From positions 62,001-126,000 of the forward strand of contig CANTVF010000002.1 of NCBI GenBank assembly GCA_947852905.1: 64,000 nt of DNA. The letters are read 5' to 3'. The notes beneath the pieces were generated by a model, which saw only the letters and a list, made by a program, of their open reading frames with translations, searched no databases and was not told where the DNA came from. Source of the DNA: an uncultured Tidjanibacter sp. GTDB lineage: Bacteria > Bacteroidota > Bacteroidia > Bacteroidales > Rikenellaceae. Of this stretch, positions 36,147 through 46,626 are shown piece after piece (the first letter of the stretch is position 1; each line of letters starts with the position of its first letter). Position numbers and translations under genes: made by a program.

Positions 36147-38639
36147 TTACCGGAACGTCACGACAGTAATTCCCGCACCGCCGCGGTCGGCATGGGCATC
36201 CGTGGCCGACGCTACTTCGGCGACGGTCCTCAGATATCGCCGTATCTCCTCTTTCAAGGCGCCGGTTCCCTTGCCGTGCAATATCCTGACCTCCGAAACG
36301 CCGACCATTAGAGCGTCGTCTATGAAATCCTCGACCTGTTCCAGCGCTTCCGCCGCACGCATTCCGCGCACGTCTATATTATCCTTGAAATTCAGTTTAC
36401 GCGCCGATATATCCACGCTGACCACAGTGCGCGCCGTCTCAGGCCTCGTCTGCCGCTTGAACTCCGAATTGGAAATGGCTTCCAGACGATCCATAGCCAC
36501 CGTAGTGAGTATCTGTCCGAAAGCGACGGTAGCCTTCTTGCCCTTTATCTCGGTCACTTCGCCGACTCCGTCCTGATCCTTAAGACGCACCTTGCCTCCT
36601 ACCTTGATTTCGAGTACCTCCTTGGTTTCCGCCGCAGACTGACGTACCGTCTCTCCGCTACGTTCCTTACGCTCCGCACGTTTCTGCTGCCGCCTCTCTA
36701 TCTTGGCCATTTCGCGGTCTATGCGCGACTGCTCCTCGGCCGAAACCGTCTGCCCGTTCTGCACGTTATCTCGGAAATCGTCCAGTTCGCGGCGCGCCAG
36801 ACGGGTCATTTCCTTCTCGGCCTGCGACTCCTTGATGACACGTATCGTATTTTCGATCTGTTTATTAGCCTCGGCTATCAGCTCCTGCGCATGCTGTTTG
36901 GCCTCGCGTATGATACGCGCCCGCTCCTGTTTTATGTCGGCCAGCTGACGCGAATAGGTCTCCTCGAGTTCCTCGACCTTCTTGTCGGTCAGCCTTATCC
37001 GGTCGCGCTTCTGTTCCCAATAACGCCTGTCGCGGGCTATTTCGCGAAGCTGTTTCTCCAGATTCATATGGTCGCTTCCGGCCTTCTCCGCCGCCGCATC
37101 TATGATACTGCCCGGCAACCCTATCTTGCGGGCTATCTCCACCGCGAAGGAACTTCCCGGCTCTCCCATCTGAAGCCGGAACAGGGGACGTATGTTCTGC
37201 ACGTCGAACATCATGGCGCCGTTCGCCACACCGTCATGATTGCCGGCGAAATATTTTATGTTGGAATAATGTGTGGTTATAACTCCGTAAATCCCGGCCT
37301 CTACGAAACGTTCCAGTATGGCCTCGGCTATTGCACCGCCTATGACAGGCTCCGTTCCCGATCCGAACTCGTCTATCAGCACGAGCGAACGGTCGTCGGC
37401 ATCCGCCAACATATGCTTCATATTGAGCAGATGCGATGAGTACGTGCTCAAATCGTTGTCTATGGACTGCTCGTCGCCTATATCTATGAACAGGCTGCTG
37501 AACACCGGAAACTCCGAATTTTCCGCCACAGGAACTAAGAAACCGCACTGCAACATGTATTGCAGCAATCCGACGGTCTTGAGACAAACCGACTTTCCGC
37601 CGGCGTTGGGACCCGATATTACCAGAATACGGCGGGCACTGTCGAGTTTCAGATCGAGCGGTACGACCTGTTTGCCCTCGCGCGCCAATGTCTGCCGGAG
37701 CAATGGATGCCGCGCGGAACGCAGTTCGAGCGTCCCGTCCTCCGATATTATAGGCCTCACGCATTCGTTCTGCAACGCCCAACGTGCCTTGGCCCTTATC
37801 ATATCCATAGCGGCGAGGAACTCTCCGGCACGCGCTATGCCGGGCGCATCGGGACGTATACTGTCGGTAAAGGCGGTCAGTATACGGATTATTTCGCGCC
37901 GTTCGGCGTATTCGAGTTCCTTGAGTTCGTTATTTATCTCCACGATCTCGACCGGTTCTATGTAGAACGTCTTGCCCGTAGCCGACTCGTCATGTATGAA
38001 GCCGTTGATCTTGCGTTTGTTGACCGCCGGCACGGGGATTACCGCACGGCCGTCGCGTATGGATACCGTCGCGTCCGGATCGGCATAACCGTCCTTTTGA
38101 GCCTGCGCGAGTATGGACTGCAACCGGCGCGACACCTGTCCTTCGCGGTCGCGTATGGCGCGGCGCACGGAATACAGTTCGGCCGACGCATTGTCCTTCA
38201 CACGGCCGAAACGATCTATTATGGTATCTATATGATTGGATACGGCAGGGAAAGCGTCTATACCCCGCATCATCGAACGCACCGCCGGATAAGCGCCATC
38301 GTCCTTGGACGAAAAGAAATCCACTATGCCGCCCACGGCCACCAATCCGTCGCGCAAGGCTATTATGTCCTCCACGTCGAGAAACGTTCCCTCTACCTCT
38401 ATCTTTCTCGCGATATGCGCTATGTCCGTATACTCCTGCCCGGGAAAACCACTCTCGAGCATCAGCGCTGTCCGCACCTCGTCGCACAACGCCAGCCGCG
38501 ACTCTATCTCCGCGGGCGACGACGAGAAAGTCTCCCCGTCGAGCAGTTCACGACCGCGCGCAGTGGTACATTTTTCACCCACTTGTCCGCGAATACGGTC
38601 GAACCCTATTTTGGATTCGTAATCTACAGGATATATCAT
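36147..38639 (-). CDS. mutS2: MutS2 ATPase/endonuclease with Smr domain
   Basis: MutS2 proteins bind branched DNA and, in some bacteria, stalled ribosomes. The 830-residue chain has the core/clamp region, the MutS ATPase with Walker A SGPNAGGKSVCLKT (near 340), a conserved STYSSHLLNMKHML and Walker B LVLIDEFGSGTEP. A long charged coiled coil (about 500-660) follows, then the Smr nuclease domain at about 755-830 with IDVRGMRAAEAL and VRILHGKGTGALK. There is no MutS-type mismatch-recognition domain, so it is not mismatch repair MutS. About 200 bases separate it from the murF-alr gene downstream. Composition matches its neighbours. Confidence 0.96.
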   Translation of the reverse strand: MIYPVDYESKIGFDRIRGQVGEKCTTARGRELLDGETFSSSPAEIESRLALCDEVRTALMLESGFPGQEYTDIAHIARKIEVEGTFLDVEDIIALRDGLVAVGGIVDFFSSKDDGAYPAVRSMMRGIDAFPAVSNHIDTIIDRFGRVKDNASAELYSVRRAIRDREGQVSRRLQSILAQAQKDGYADPDATVSIRDGRAVIPVPAVNKRKINGFIHDESATGKTFYIEPVEIVEINNELKELEYAERREIIRILTAFTDSIRPDAPGIARAGEFLAAMDMIRAKARWALQNECVRPIISEDGTLELRSARHPLLRQTLAREGKQVVPLDLKLDSARRILVISGPNAGGKSVCLKTVGLLQYMLQCGFLVPVAENSEFPVFSSLFIDIGDEQSIDNDLSTYSSHLLNMKHMLADADDRSLVLIDEFGSGTEPVIGGAIAEAILERFVEAGIYGVITTHYSNIKYFAGNHDGVANGAMMFDVQNIRPLFRLQMGEPGSSFAVEIARKIGLPGSIIDAAAEKAGSDHMNLEKQLREIARDRRYWEQKRDRIRLTDKKVEELEETYSRQLADIKQERARIIREAKQHAQELIAEANKQIENTIRVIKESQAEKEMTRLARRELDDFRDNVQNGQTVSAEEQSRIDREMAKIERRQQKRAERKERSGETVRQSAAETKEVLEIKVGGKVRLKDQDGVGEVTEIKGKKATVAFGQILTTVAMDRLEAISNSEFKRQTRPETARTVVSVDISARKLNFKDNIDVRGMRAAEALEQVEDFIDDALMVGVSEVRILHGKGTGALKEEIRRYLRTVAEVASATDAHADRGGAGITVVTFR

Positions 38640-39065
38640 ATTTACTTATTTCATTTTCCACTCGACAGCCGCCGCACGCAAAATCCGCACGCCGACTCTC
38701 CTTACCGCCACCGCATCGGGCATACACCCCAAACCGTCTGCGCGTCTCCACGCAACAAACGGCGGAATACCGTTCCGGCACCGACATAAGGCGGCATAAA
38801 ATTATAAAACCGATTTGATAAAAAGAAGCCCCTTTCCGAAACCGCCGGAGACAGTCCACCAGTTGTTCAGCCGGCACACATGCTACACCGCTTCACGACG
38901 AAGGCCGTAAATAAAAACATCGCGATTCTGCGAAGAGCCTCCCGCCCTTACCTGCGTTTACCGTCCTTCGTTATACAATCTTCGCCCGGACATATCGACG
39001 CATACGATTATCATACCGCCGTAATACATCCTGCACGCCACGACAGACGGCATACCTACAGTCGG
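38640..39065. other. Intergenic region between the MCE gene and mutS2
   Basis: About 425 bases without a supported gene. On the minus strand an AT-rich stretch near 38800 contains TAATTTTA, a one-mismatch promoter element that could serve mutS2. No terminator with a convincing stem was seen for the MCE gene. Confidence 0.5.
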
Positions 39066-39998
39066 TCACTTCTTGTCCTTGCCTCCGCCGAACAACGAGA
39101 AATGGACGTACCGTTTGGGATTCTGTTTCAGATCTTCGAGCAAGGCCGCCAGATTTCCGCTCGCCTCCGTCAACGATTCGTACAACTCCTTGTCATTGAT
39201 AAGCATTCCCGCACTGCCCTGCGAAGAATTGACTGCCGCAAGTGCGGTATCGAGTTCGTCGAGTACGCTGTCCAGACGAGCTACCGTGGCCGCAAGGTCT
39301 GCTTCGGCAAGATTCGCGCTCACGCTTTGCAGACTGACGAGCGTACTGTCTATCTTGCCGCTGTTATCGGCAAAAGCCGCCGTAACACGGTTGACATTGT
39401 CTATTATATCCCTGAGGTCTTCGCCGCTATCCCCAAGCGCACGGGCAGCCTTTTCCACACCTTCCAATGTTCCGGCTATCGCATCGCTGTTTCCGGTCAT
39501 TATGCTGTTGAGGCCGTTGAGAGCGGCATCGAGAGAATTCATGAGTTCGGAAAGACGCTGTTTGAAAAAGTCCAGTTCGGAACCCGCCACATCCAGTATA
39601 CTGGTCTCGCTCTGTGACAGCATGGTAGCTCCGTCGGGAAGCAGATTGGGAGAGTCTCCGAGTTCTATTTCCAATGCCTTGCCGCCCATTAGGCCGTTGG
39701 AGAAAAGCCTTACGACGGAATTGTCGGGCACTTCGTAAGTAGACCTGATTTCCAGTTTCAACTCCACCGAATTGTCGAGGTCCGGACGGAACTTGATCCC
39801 CCTCACCGATCCGGCATTGATACCTTTTATGATTACCGGCGCGGACAACTGGATACCGCTCACATTATCGTAATAAGCGTAATAAGTGGTACTGCGATTG
39901 AAAAGGTCTTTCCCTTTCAGGAAGTTGATACACAAATACAACATCGCCAGTATCACTACTGTAAAAACACCTATCTTGACTTCTTTCCTGATTTTCAT
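39066..39998 (-). CDS. MCE/MlaD-family lipid-transport protein
   Basis: MCE proteins form hexameric tunnels that carry lipids between the inner and outer membranes. The 310-residue protein has an N-terminal anchor helix (about 8-26), one MCE domain (about 35-120) with YYAYYDNVSGIQLSAPVIIKG and the GLMGGKALEIELG motif, then a long helical tail (about 140-290) with repeated leucine, alanine and aspartate, as in MlaD/PqiB-type needles. The matching ABC permease and ATPase genes are not in this window. It lies 120 bases downstream of the amidase gene on the same strand and probably shares its transcript. Confidence 0.9.
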   Translation of the reverse strand: MKIRKEVKIGVFTVVILAMLYLCINFLKGKDLFNRSTTYYAYYDNVSGIQLSAPVIIKGINAGSVRGIKFRPDLDNSVELKLEIRSTYEVPDNSVVRLFSNGLMGGKALEIELGDSPNLLPDGATMLSQSETSILDVAGSELDFFKQRLSELMNSLDAALNGLNSIMTGNSDAIAGTLEGVEKAARALGDSGEDLRDIIDNVNRVTAAFADNSGKIDSTLVSLQSVSANLAEADLAATVARLDSVLDELDTALAAVNSSQGSAGMLINDKELYESLTEASGNLAALLEDLKQNPKRYVHFSLFGGGKDKK

Positions 39999-40117
39999 CT
40001 TACAACAAGTAAATACTTAAAATTTTACACCCGCGACGTATTTCGCATATTTCACGCCGCATGCACGAATATCATGCCTACGGACGCTCCTATTCCGTTA
40101 ACGTCTCCTAAGGCTCT

Positions 40118-41281
40118 TTATTGCCCTGTCTTGCGCCGCGCTGTCTTTATATCTATCTGATTATCGCCTTCGTATGCCACGACAAATGCATCCGGGAACT
40201 CGCGGCGCACCTGCGACTGCAAATCCACTATGTCGTCATAATCGCGGAGACCGCCCACGAGATACCTGTATCCGCGCCCCTTGACGGCTTTCTCCACCAC
40301 ACGGTTACGATACGACTTGAATATCCTGTCGCCCGGTTTATGACGGTCCGCCACAAAACAAAGCTGCACATAATATAATACTCCGTCATACTCGTCCTGT
40401 CCCACGAGCCTCGTCTCCGGCTTTCGGTCTTTAACATTTTTGTCTACATCGGCATTCTCTTTCAGCATGACCACACTTGTTCGCCCCTCAACGGTACTCT
40501 TGTACTCGCTGAAAGCGTTGAACAGCGATCGAGCGGCCTCGTTCTGGCCCTTATTGGAAGTTATGTAAGTCCTGTCGGTCTGATTCGACAAAAACCCCAC
40601 CTCAACCAACACACTCGGCATAGAAGTCCTCCACAACACCAGAAAAGGCTCCTGCGACGTTCCCCGGTCGGGCATAGGCAGATCGCGCTTGAAATGCTTC
40701 TGAACCAGTCCGGCAAACATCATGCTCTGATCGCTGTATGCATACTGCATCAGCGAGAACATTATGTAACTTGCCGGATCGCCGGGATTGTACCCCTCGT
40801 ATTTCGTGGTATAATCGTCCTCATAAATGATAACGTCGTTCTCCTTCATCGCCACTTCGAGATTCTGACTGCTCTTGCTCATACCCATGACATGCGTAGA
40901 AGTACCGCGCGCAGAAGAATTGGTCGCCGAATTTATATGAATCGAAATGAACAGGTCGGCATTCTCGCGATTTGCTATCTTGCCGCGGTCCACCAGATAA
41001 ACATATTTGTCTGTTGTACGGGTATAGACAACCTCGACATCCGGATAGTTCTCCTTGATCAGCGCCCCCAGTTTCTGCGCGATACTGAGCGTTACATCTT
41101 TCTCGTAATACTTGTTGAACACGCAACCGGGATCCTTACCCCCGTGCCCAGGATCAAGCACCACCTTGCTGACCTTGGCCTCCGCAGGACACCCCTGCTG
41201 CGCCGAAGCAACCCAACAAACACCCGACGCATAAAACACGACTGCCACGACAGCCAAAAACCTGCGGAACATACTACCCAT
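40118..41281 (-). CDS. N-acetylmuramoyl-L-alanine amidase (Amidase_3) with C-terminal SPOR-like domain
   Basis: This secreted zinc enzyme cleaves the amide bond between MurNAc and the stem peptide, as in daughter-cell separation. After a signal peptide (residues 1-27) comes the Amidase_3 domain (about 35-250) with the four expected zinc or catalytic residues: His46 in DPGHGGKDPG, Glu60 in YYEKDVTLS, His115 in SIHINSA and Glu227 in LVEVGFLSN. The C-terminal 90 residues (about 300-380) begin YYVQLCFV and include YRYLVGGLRDYDDIVDLQ, resembling a SPOR septal-binding domain. There is no regulatory alpha-helix block visible before the active site. It diverges from lptD, with which it shares a 170-base promoter region. 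Confidence 0.93.
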   Translation of the reverse strand: MGSMFRRFLAVVAVVFYASGVCWVASAQQGCPAEAKVSKVVLDPGHGGKDPGCVFNKYYEKDVTLSIAQKLGALIKENYPDVEVVYTRTTDKYVYLVDRGKIANRENADLFISIHINSATNSSARGTSTHVMGMSKSSQNLEVAMKENDVIIYEDDYTTKYEGYNPGDPASYIMFSLMQYAYSDQSMMFAGLVQKHFKRDLPMPDRGTSQEPFLVLWRTSMPSVLVEVGFLSNQTDRTYITSNKGQNEAARSLFNAFSEYKSTVEGRTSVVMLKENADVDKNVKDRKPETRLVGQDEYDGVLYYVQLCFVADRHKPGDRIFKSYRNRVVEKAVKGRGYRYLVGGLRDYDDIVDLQSQVRREFPDAFVVAYEGDNQIDIKTARRKTGQ

Positions 41282-41332
41282 AAATTACCGGCGTTATTTT
41301 TGGAAATCGCCCCAACTTTATATAGGGGCGGA

Positions 41333-41364
41333 TTCGATAAACTGCTTTTTTTTACATATTTTTG
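41333..41364 (+). promoter_or_regulatory. Promoter of lptD
   Basis: TTCG at 41333-41336 and the exact element TATTTTTG at 41357-41364 are 20 bases apart. The transcript would begin near 41371, leaving a leader of about 85 bases before the TTG start. Confidence 0.6.
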
Positions 41365-41454
41365 TTGGCGCGAAACACTCCGCATACCGCTTCAGAATGC
41401 CTTCCGAGGCGGTTTTGCCGACTTTGTCGGCAAAGTTAAACATTTTATCCGAAT

Positions 41455-44352
41455 TTGATAAAACGAATTGCGAAATATGTATGCATATCGCTGGCCTGCC
41501 TGCTGGCGATGCAGATGGTTTTCGGCGCGGGCATGCCCGCTGATTATGCCGTACCGTCTACCGGCATATTGTCCCTTATCAAAAAGGATACCGCACCGAC
41601 GGCTCCGGCACGACATTCCGCACAGGATAGCGCAAAGGATATGCAGACACCGCCCTCGACGGACAACAGGCCGACACTGCAACCTCCCGCAAACGCCATT
41701 AACACATTACGCAGACCGGGCATGCCGGATTCGACCAACTATACTGCGGCCGACTCAATGGCGCTGTTCGCAAATTACCGCAAGGACACCGTAGCCGCAC
41801 CGGCAACGGATTCTCTTCAACAGGACTCGGTTCCAACAAACAATTTCCTCGACGACATAATCAGCGGCACCAACAAGGACTCGTTGCGCTTCCGACCCAA
41901 AGAAAAGCTAATATACATATACCAATCGGGCGACATAACATACGGCAACATGAACATGAAGGCCGACTACATGCGTCTCGAAATGGATAAGAAAGAGCTA
42001 TACGCCACTGGAGTCGCCGACACGCTCGGCAACAGGACCCGACCGATATTCGTGGACGGCGGCTCGACATTCACCATGGACTCCATTCAATACAACTTCT
42101 CCTCCGGCAAGGCGAAGATACAGGGCGTCGCGACGCAGGAGGGCGAAGGTTTCCTGCTCGGCAACGACGTAAAGAAAATGAAGGACAACACCATCAACAT
42201 ACGTTCCGGCAAATACACCACCTGCGACCAGACCGAGCACCCGCACTTCTATCTCTCCATGACGCAGGCGAAGGTCATCCCGCAAAAGAAAGTGATCATA
42301 GGTCCGTCGTATCTGGTTATGGAGGACGTACCTATCTATTTTCTCGGTTTGCCAGAAGGATTCTTCCCGCTGACGCAGGGACGCACGTCCGGTATAATCA
42401 TCCCGAGCTACGGCGAAGAGACGACACGAGGCTTCTTCCTGCGCGACGGAGGTTACTATTGGGCTGTCAACGACCACATGGACCTCACATTCAAGGGCAG
42501 TATATATACTTACGGATCGTGGGAAGCCGGCGTAGAGAGCCGTTACGTACAGCGCTACAAATACAGCGGACGACTTTCGGCCAAGTACGCCAAAACCGTG
42601 ATCGGCGAACCCGGCGACGCCAACTACCGCAACGCACCGAGCTTCCAGTTGCAGTGGACGCATACGCAGGATCCTAAGGCCAATCCCGGCACCACGTTTT
42701 CCGCTCAGGTCAATTTCGCGACAAGCGGTTTCCGCGAATACGCCGCTACCAACATAAACGATATCGTCAACACCCGTACCGAATCGTCCATATCTTACGG
42801 CAAAAGGTGGGCCGGAACTCCTTTTTCGCTCACCGTCTCCATGCGTGCGTCGGTAAGTTCGCAGGACTCCACGGTCAACCTGTCGCTGCCAAGCGCATCT
42901 TTCAACATGAGCAAAATAAATCCGTTCAAACGCAAGAATGCGGTGGGCAAAGAACGGTGGTATGAAAAGATATCGCTCTCCTACAGCGGAAGCCTCATAA
43001 ATACCGTCAAAGCAAAAGAAGACGAACTCTTCTCTCCCGACATTTTCAGCAAAATGCAGAACGGCGTGGAACACAAAATACCTATCTCCACGTCATTCAA
43101 CCTGTTCAACTACATAAACATATCGCCGAGCGCCAACTACAACGAACGCTGGCTGTTCCGCAAGGTTACGCGCGAATATGACCCCAACTATACAGACCCG
43201 ATAACCAACAGCCATGAAAGGCGCGACACGACATATGGGTTCCACCGTCTGTGGGACTACAACTTCAACGTCAGCGCCAATACCAAGCTATATGGTACCT
43301 ACGACTTCCGCATGCACCCGAAATTCCCGGTGCAGATGATCCGCCATACCATAACTCCGACCATAGGATTCCGATATACGCCGGACTTCGGCGATCCGAA
43401 ATACGGTTACTACGAGCCTTACCAGCCGAACGGCGACGGTGCCATAGACTATTACTCTCCGTATGCCGGCGGCGCGTACAGTCCTCCCGGACGCGGTCCG
43501 GCGGCATCGCTAACGTTCAGCGTAGGACAGACGCTCGAAGCCAAGGTACTAAGCAAACGCGACACGTCGGGCATGAAAAAGGTGAAGATTATAGACAACT
43601 TCTCGTTCAACGGCTCGTACAACTTCCTTGCCGATTCGATGAACCTGTCCACGATCCCCATGAGCCTGCGTATGACCATACCGGGACTTGAGAATTTCGG
43701 CATCAACGTGTCAGCCACGCTCGACCCCTACGACGTAGTCCTCAACGAAGCGGGAACTACGGCTACGCGAATCAACAAATTCATGATAGCCAACGGCAAA
43801 GGTCTCGGTCGAATAACCAACGTATCGACCTCCATAGGCTATACGTTCAACTCCAAAAGTTCCGGCACACAGGGCGGCCAGACGGCTATAAACGACTTCT
43901 CGAGCCAAAGCCTGATGGATGCCATGGTCAATCCGTTCTATTTCGACCCGGACAACCCGATGGATCCCATATTGCGACGGCAGCTTATGGCCAACACATA
44001 CTACGATTTCGATATTCCGTGGAACTTCAGTTTCAACTATAGTATAAGCTACACCAACAACGGTGCGAAGAAAAACATAATCCAGACGCTGAGCTATAAC
44101 GGCAGCGTCACGCTTACGCCCAAATGGGGCATAACGTTCAGCGGAGGATTCGACTTCGAGACGGGCAAGATGACCACCGGTGTATTCACGCTTACGCGCG
44201 ACCTGCACTGCTGGCAAATGAACTTTTCGTGGGTACCCATAGGTACGCGCAAAAGCTGGCAATTCAAGATCAATGTCAAAGCCTCTTCGCTGCAAGACCT
44301 CAAGTACGACAAACAAAGCTCCTATCTCGACAATATCGACTGGGGCGAATAG
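41455..44352 (+). CDS. lptD: LPS-assembly protein LptD
   Basis: LptD is the outer-membrane barrel that inserts lipopolysaccharide into the outer leaflet. The 965-residue protein has a signal peptide, a proline- and threonine-rich linker (about 35-125), an OstA-like jellyroll (about 135-250) with IYQSGDITYGNMNMKADYMR and GVATQEGEGFLLGNDVKKM, and the C-terminal barrel, with the conserved plug-proximal LGLPEGFFPLTQGRTSGI. The reading frame opens with TTG at 41455 (LIKRIAKYVCISLA); the first in-frame ATG is 18 codons later and would cut into the signal sequence, so the TTG is favoured. The Bacteroidetes form has few of the cysteines that link the enterobacterial LptD domains. It diverges from the amidase-MCE pair. 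Confidence 0.92.
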   Translation: MIKRIAKYVCISLACLLAMQMVFGAGMPADYAVPSTGILSLIKKDTAPTAPARHSAQDSAKDMQTPPSTDNRPTLQPPANAINTLRRPGMPDSTNYTAADSMALFANYRKDTVAAPATDSLQQDSVPTNNFLDDIISGTNKDSLRFRPKEKLIYIYQSGDITYGNMNMKADYMRLEMDKKELYATGVADTLGNRTRPIFVDGGSTFTMDSIQYNFSSGKAKIQGVATQEGEGFLLGNDVKKMKDNTINIRSGKYTTCDQTEHPHFYLSMTQAKVIPQKKVIIGPSYLVMEDVPIYFLGLPEGFFPLTQGRTSGIIIPSYGEETTRGFFLRDGGYYWAVNDHMDLTFKGSIYTYGSWEAGVESRYVQRYKYSGRLSAKYAKTVIGEPGDANYRNAPSFQLQWTHTQDPKANPGTTFSAQVNFATSGFREYAATNINDIVNTRTESSISYGKRWAGTPFSLTVSMRASVSSQDSTVNLSLPSASFNMSKINPFKRKNAVGKERWYEKISLSYSGSLINTVKAKEDELFSPDIFSKMQNGVEHKIPISTSFNLFNYINISPSANYNERWLFRKVTREYDPNYTDPITNSHERRDTTYGFHRLWDYNFNVSANTKLYGTYDFRMHPKFPVQMIRHTITPTIGFRYTPDFGDPKYGYYEPYQPNGDGAIDYYSPYAGGAYSPPGRGPAASLTFSVGQTLEAKVLSKRDTSGMKKVKIIDNFSFNGSYNFLADSMNLSTIPMSLRMTIPGLENFGINVSATLDPYDVVLNEAGTTATRINKFMIANGKGLGRITNVSTSIGYTFNSKSSGTQGGQTAINDFSSQSLMDAMVNPFYFDPDNPMDPILRRQLMANTYYDFDIPWNFSFNYSISYTNNGAKKNIIQTLSYNGSVTLTPKWGITFSGGFDFETGKMTTGVFTLTRDLHCWQMNFSWVPIGTRKSWQFKINVKASSLQDLKYDKQSSYLDNIDWGE

Positions 44353-44481
44353 ATGCACGATGCATAACATGCCTTACGGCGCAGACAGCCCGACACGACA
44401 CAATCATGTGCCTTCGGATAAAATATTCTCCGATAACGTCAACGAATACAAATCCAATATAACACAACAAAGCTAAAGCTA

Positions 44482-46602
44482 ATGAAAAAGTTAATCTATC
44501 CCGCAATTTTCTGTATGGCATACTTAGCAACTGCCTGTCAGGGGAATGCCCCGATTCAGGAAAATCCGCTCATAAAGGAGTCCGACCGCATTTACCAGAC
44601 CCCTCCTTTTGCCGAAATCAAACCGGAACACTATTCTCCGGCATTCGACTATGCCCTCTCCGAAGCAAGGGCTGAAATAGAAGCCATAGCTACGAATCCC
44701 GATGCGCCCACATTCGAGAACACAATAGTCGCCCTCGAACGTTCAGGCAAGACGCTCGGCAGGGTTTCGGCCATATTCTTCGCGGTGCATGAAGCCGACG
44801 CCACACCGGAACTCGACGCGGTAGCCGAAGAGATACAGCCCAAACTCATCGCCTACTCCAACGACCTGAGTCTCGATCCGCGCCTGTTCGAAAGGGTCAG
44901 GACGGTATACGAAAGCAAAGATACGCTCGACCTCGATCCGGCATCGGAGACATTGCTCGACAACACCTACAAAATGTTCGTCCGCGGCGGCGCAGCGCTA
45001 TCGGATGCAGACAAGGAACGTTACCGCGAAATATCCAACGAGCTGTCCATGCTTTCGCTCCGTTTCGGACAGAACGTTCTTGCCGCCACCAATGCATTCA
45101 CGCTCAACATTCCCGCAGCGGACTCGGCCAAGGTAGCCGAACTTCCCGACTTCGTGAAGGAAAGCATGGCTCAGGAAGCCAAAGCCCGCGGCGAGGGAGG
45201 ATGGACGGTAACGCTTCAGGCAGCCAGCTACGTGCCGTTCATGACATATTCGAGCGACCGCGAACTAAAGGAGACTCTATGGAGGGCATACAATACCCGT
45301 TGCCTTACAGACGGTCCTAACGACAACAGGGAGATCATAAAGAAAATCACCTCACTGCGTCTCGACATGGCAAAGTTGTTCGGCAAACCTACCTACGCCG
45401 ACTACGTTCTGGAAGACCGCATGGCCGGCTCGGTGGAGACTGTCGATTCGTTCATTGACGAACTGCTCACCGCGACCAAAGGACGCGCACTTGAAGAAGT
45501 CGCCACATTACAGGATTACGCCCGCACGAGCGGTCTTTACGGAGCCGACTTCCAACTCATGCCATGGGACTGGAACTATGTTTCAGAAAAATATAAAAAC
45601 GAAAAATACGCCGTCAGCGAATCTGAAATCAAGCCGTATCTCGAACTCGACAACGTGCGCAACGGCATATTCGCACTTGCCAATCGACTGTACGGTATCT
45701 CGTTCCGCGAGAATCCCGACATAGAGGTTTACCATCCCGACGTCGTGGCATACGAATCGTTCGACGAAAACGGCCAGTTGCTCGGCGTTCTGTACATAGA
45801 CCTGTTCCCGCGCGCCACCAAACGCGGCGGAGCATGGATGACCAACATCCGCAACCTCGAAACGGACGACGAAGGCAATGAACTGCGACCGCTCATATCG
45901 CTGTGCGGCAACTTCACCAAACCGACCGACTCGCTCCCGTCGCTGCTCACCTTCGACGAGTTCGAAACCTTCCTGCACGAATTCGGCCACAGCCTGCACG
46001 GACTCATGGCGAGCGGCAAATATCCTTCGCTCAGCGGCACGAACGTATATCACGACTTCGTAGAGCTGCCCTCACAGATAATGGAGAACTGGGCTACCGA
46101 AAAAGAGTTCCTCGACATGTTCGCAACGCACTACCAGACCGGTGAAAAGATGCCTCAGGAACTCATAGACAAGATAGTGGCAGCCGGCAACTACCTCGCA
46201 GCATACGCCAACGTACGCCAGCTCGGATTCGCAATGGGCGATATGGCTTGGCATACTATAACAGAGCCCGTAACCGTAGACATAGCCGAATTCGAACGCG
46301 ATGCGACCGCTCCGGCACAGATCACTCCCTACATAGAAGGCACCGCCATGGCTCCGGGATTCACGCACATCTTCTCAGGCGGTTACGCTGCCGGATATTA
46401 TGGCTACAAGTGGGCCGAGGTACTCGAAGCCGACGCTTTCTCGTTGTTCAAGGAGAAAGGTATCTTCAACCGCGAAGTCGCCGGATCGTTCCGCGATAAC
46501 ATCCTCTCAAAGGGCGGCAGCGAACACCCCATGACACTCTACGTCCGCTTCCGAGGCCATGAACCGCAAACTCAGGCGCTCATAGACAAGATTCTCGAAT
46601 AG
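44482..46602 (+). CDS. M3-family peptidyl-dipeptidase (Dcp-like), lipoprotein
   Basis: The 706-residue protein has a lipoprotein signal (MKKLIYPAIFCM, lipobox LATAC) and an M3 metallopeptidase domain with HEFGH at about 499-503 and the third zinc-binding glutamate in the ENWATE segment. LHGLMASGKYPSLSGTNVYHDFVELPSQ matches the Dcp/oligopeptidase A signature region. Dcp enzymes release dipeptides from the C-terminus of small peptides; the lipid anchor places this one in the envelope, so it would trim peptides entering from outside. It is 129 bases after lptD with its own AT-rich leader. A hairpin element lies directly after the stop. Confidence 0.93.
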   Translation: MKKLIYPAIFCMAYLATACQGNAPIQENPLIKESDRIYQTPPFAEIKPEHYSPAFDYALSEARAEIEAIATNPDAPTFENTIVALERSGKTLGRVSAIFFAVHEADATPELDAVAEEIQPKLIAYSNDLSLDPRLFERVRTVYESKDTLDLDPASETLLDNTYKMFVRGGAALSDADKERYREISNELSMLSLRFGQNVLAATNAFTLNIPAADSAKVAELPDFVKESMAQEAKARGEGGWTVTLQAASYVPFMTYSSDRELKETLWRAYNTRCLTDGPNDNREIIKKITSLRLDMAKLFGKPTYADYVLEDRMAGSVETVDSFIDELLTATKGRALEEVATLQDYARTSGLYGADFQLMPWDWNYVSEKYKNEKYAVSESEIKPYLELDNVRNGIFALANRLYGISFRENPDIEVYHPDVVAYESFDENGQLLGVLYIDLFPRATKRGGAWMTNIRNLETDDEGNELRPLISLCGNFTKPTDSLPSLLTFDEFETFLHEFGHSLHGLMASGKYPSLSGTNVYHDFVELPSQIMENWATEKEFLDMFATHYQTGEKMPQELIDKIVAAGNYLAAYANVRQLGFAMGDMAWHTITEPVTVDIAEFERDATAPAQITPYIEGTAMAPGFTHIFSGGYAAGYYGYKWAEVLEADAFSLFKEKGIFNREVAGSFRDNILSKGGSEHPMTLYVRFRGHEPQTQALIDKILE

Positions 46603-46626
46603 CGCATAATACGATAAAAATACGCC

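Noticed and set aside
37560-38789. 409-codon open frame on the plus strand over mutS2, and similar long frames at 34509-35936 and 17031-18788
   Set aside because: All are antisense to well-supported genes (mutS2, murF-alr, polyprenyl synthase) and have no domain signatures.
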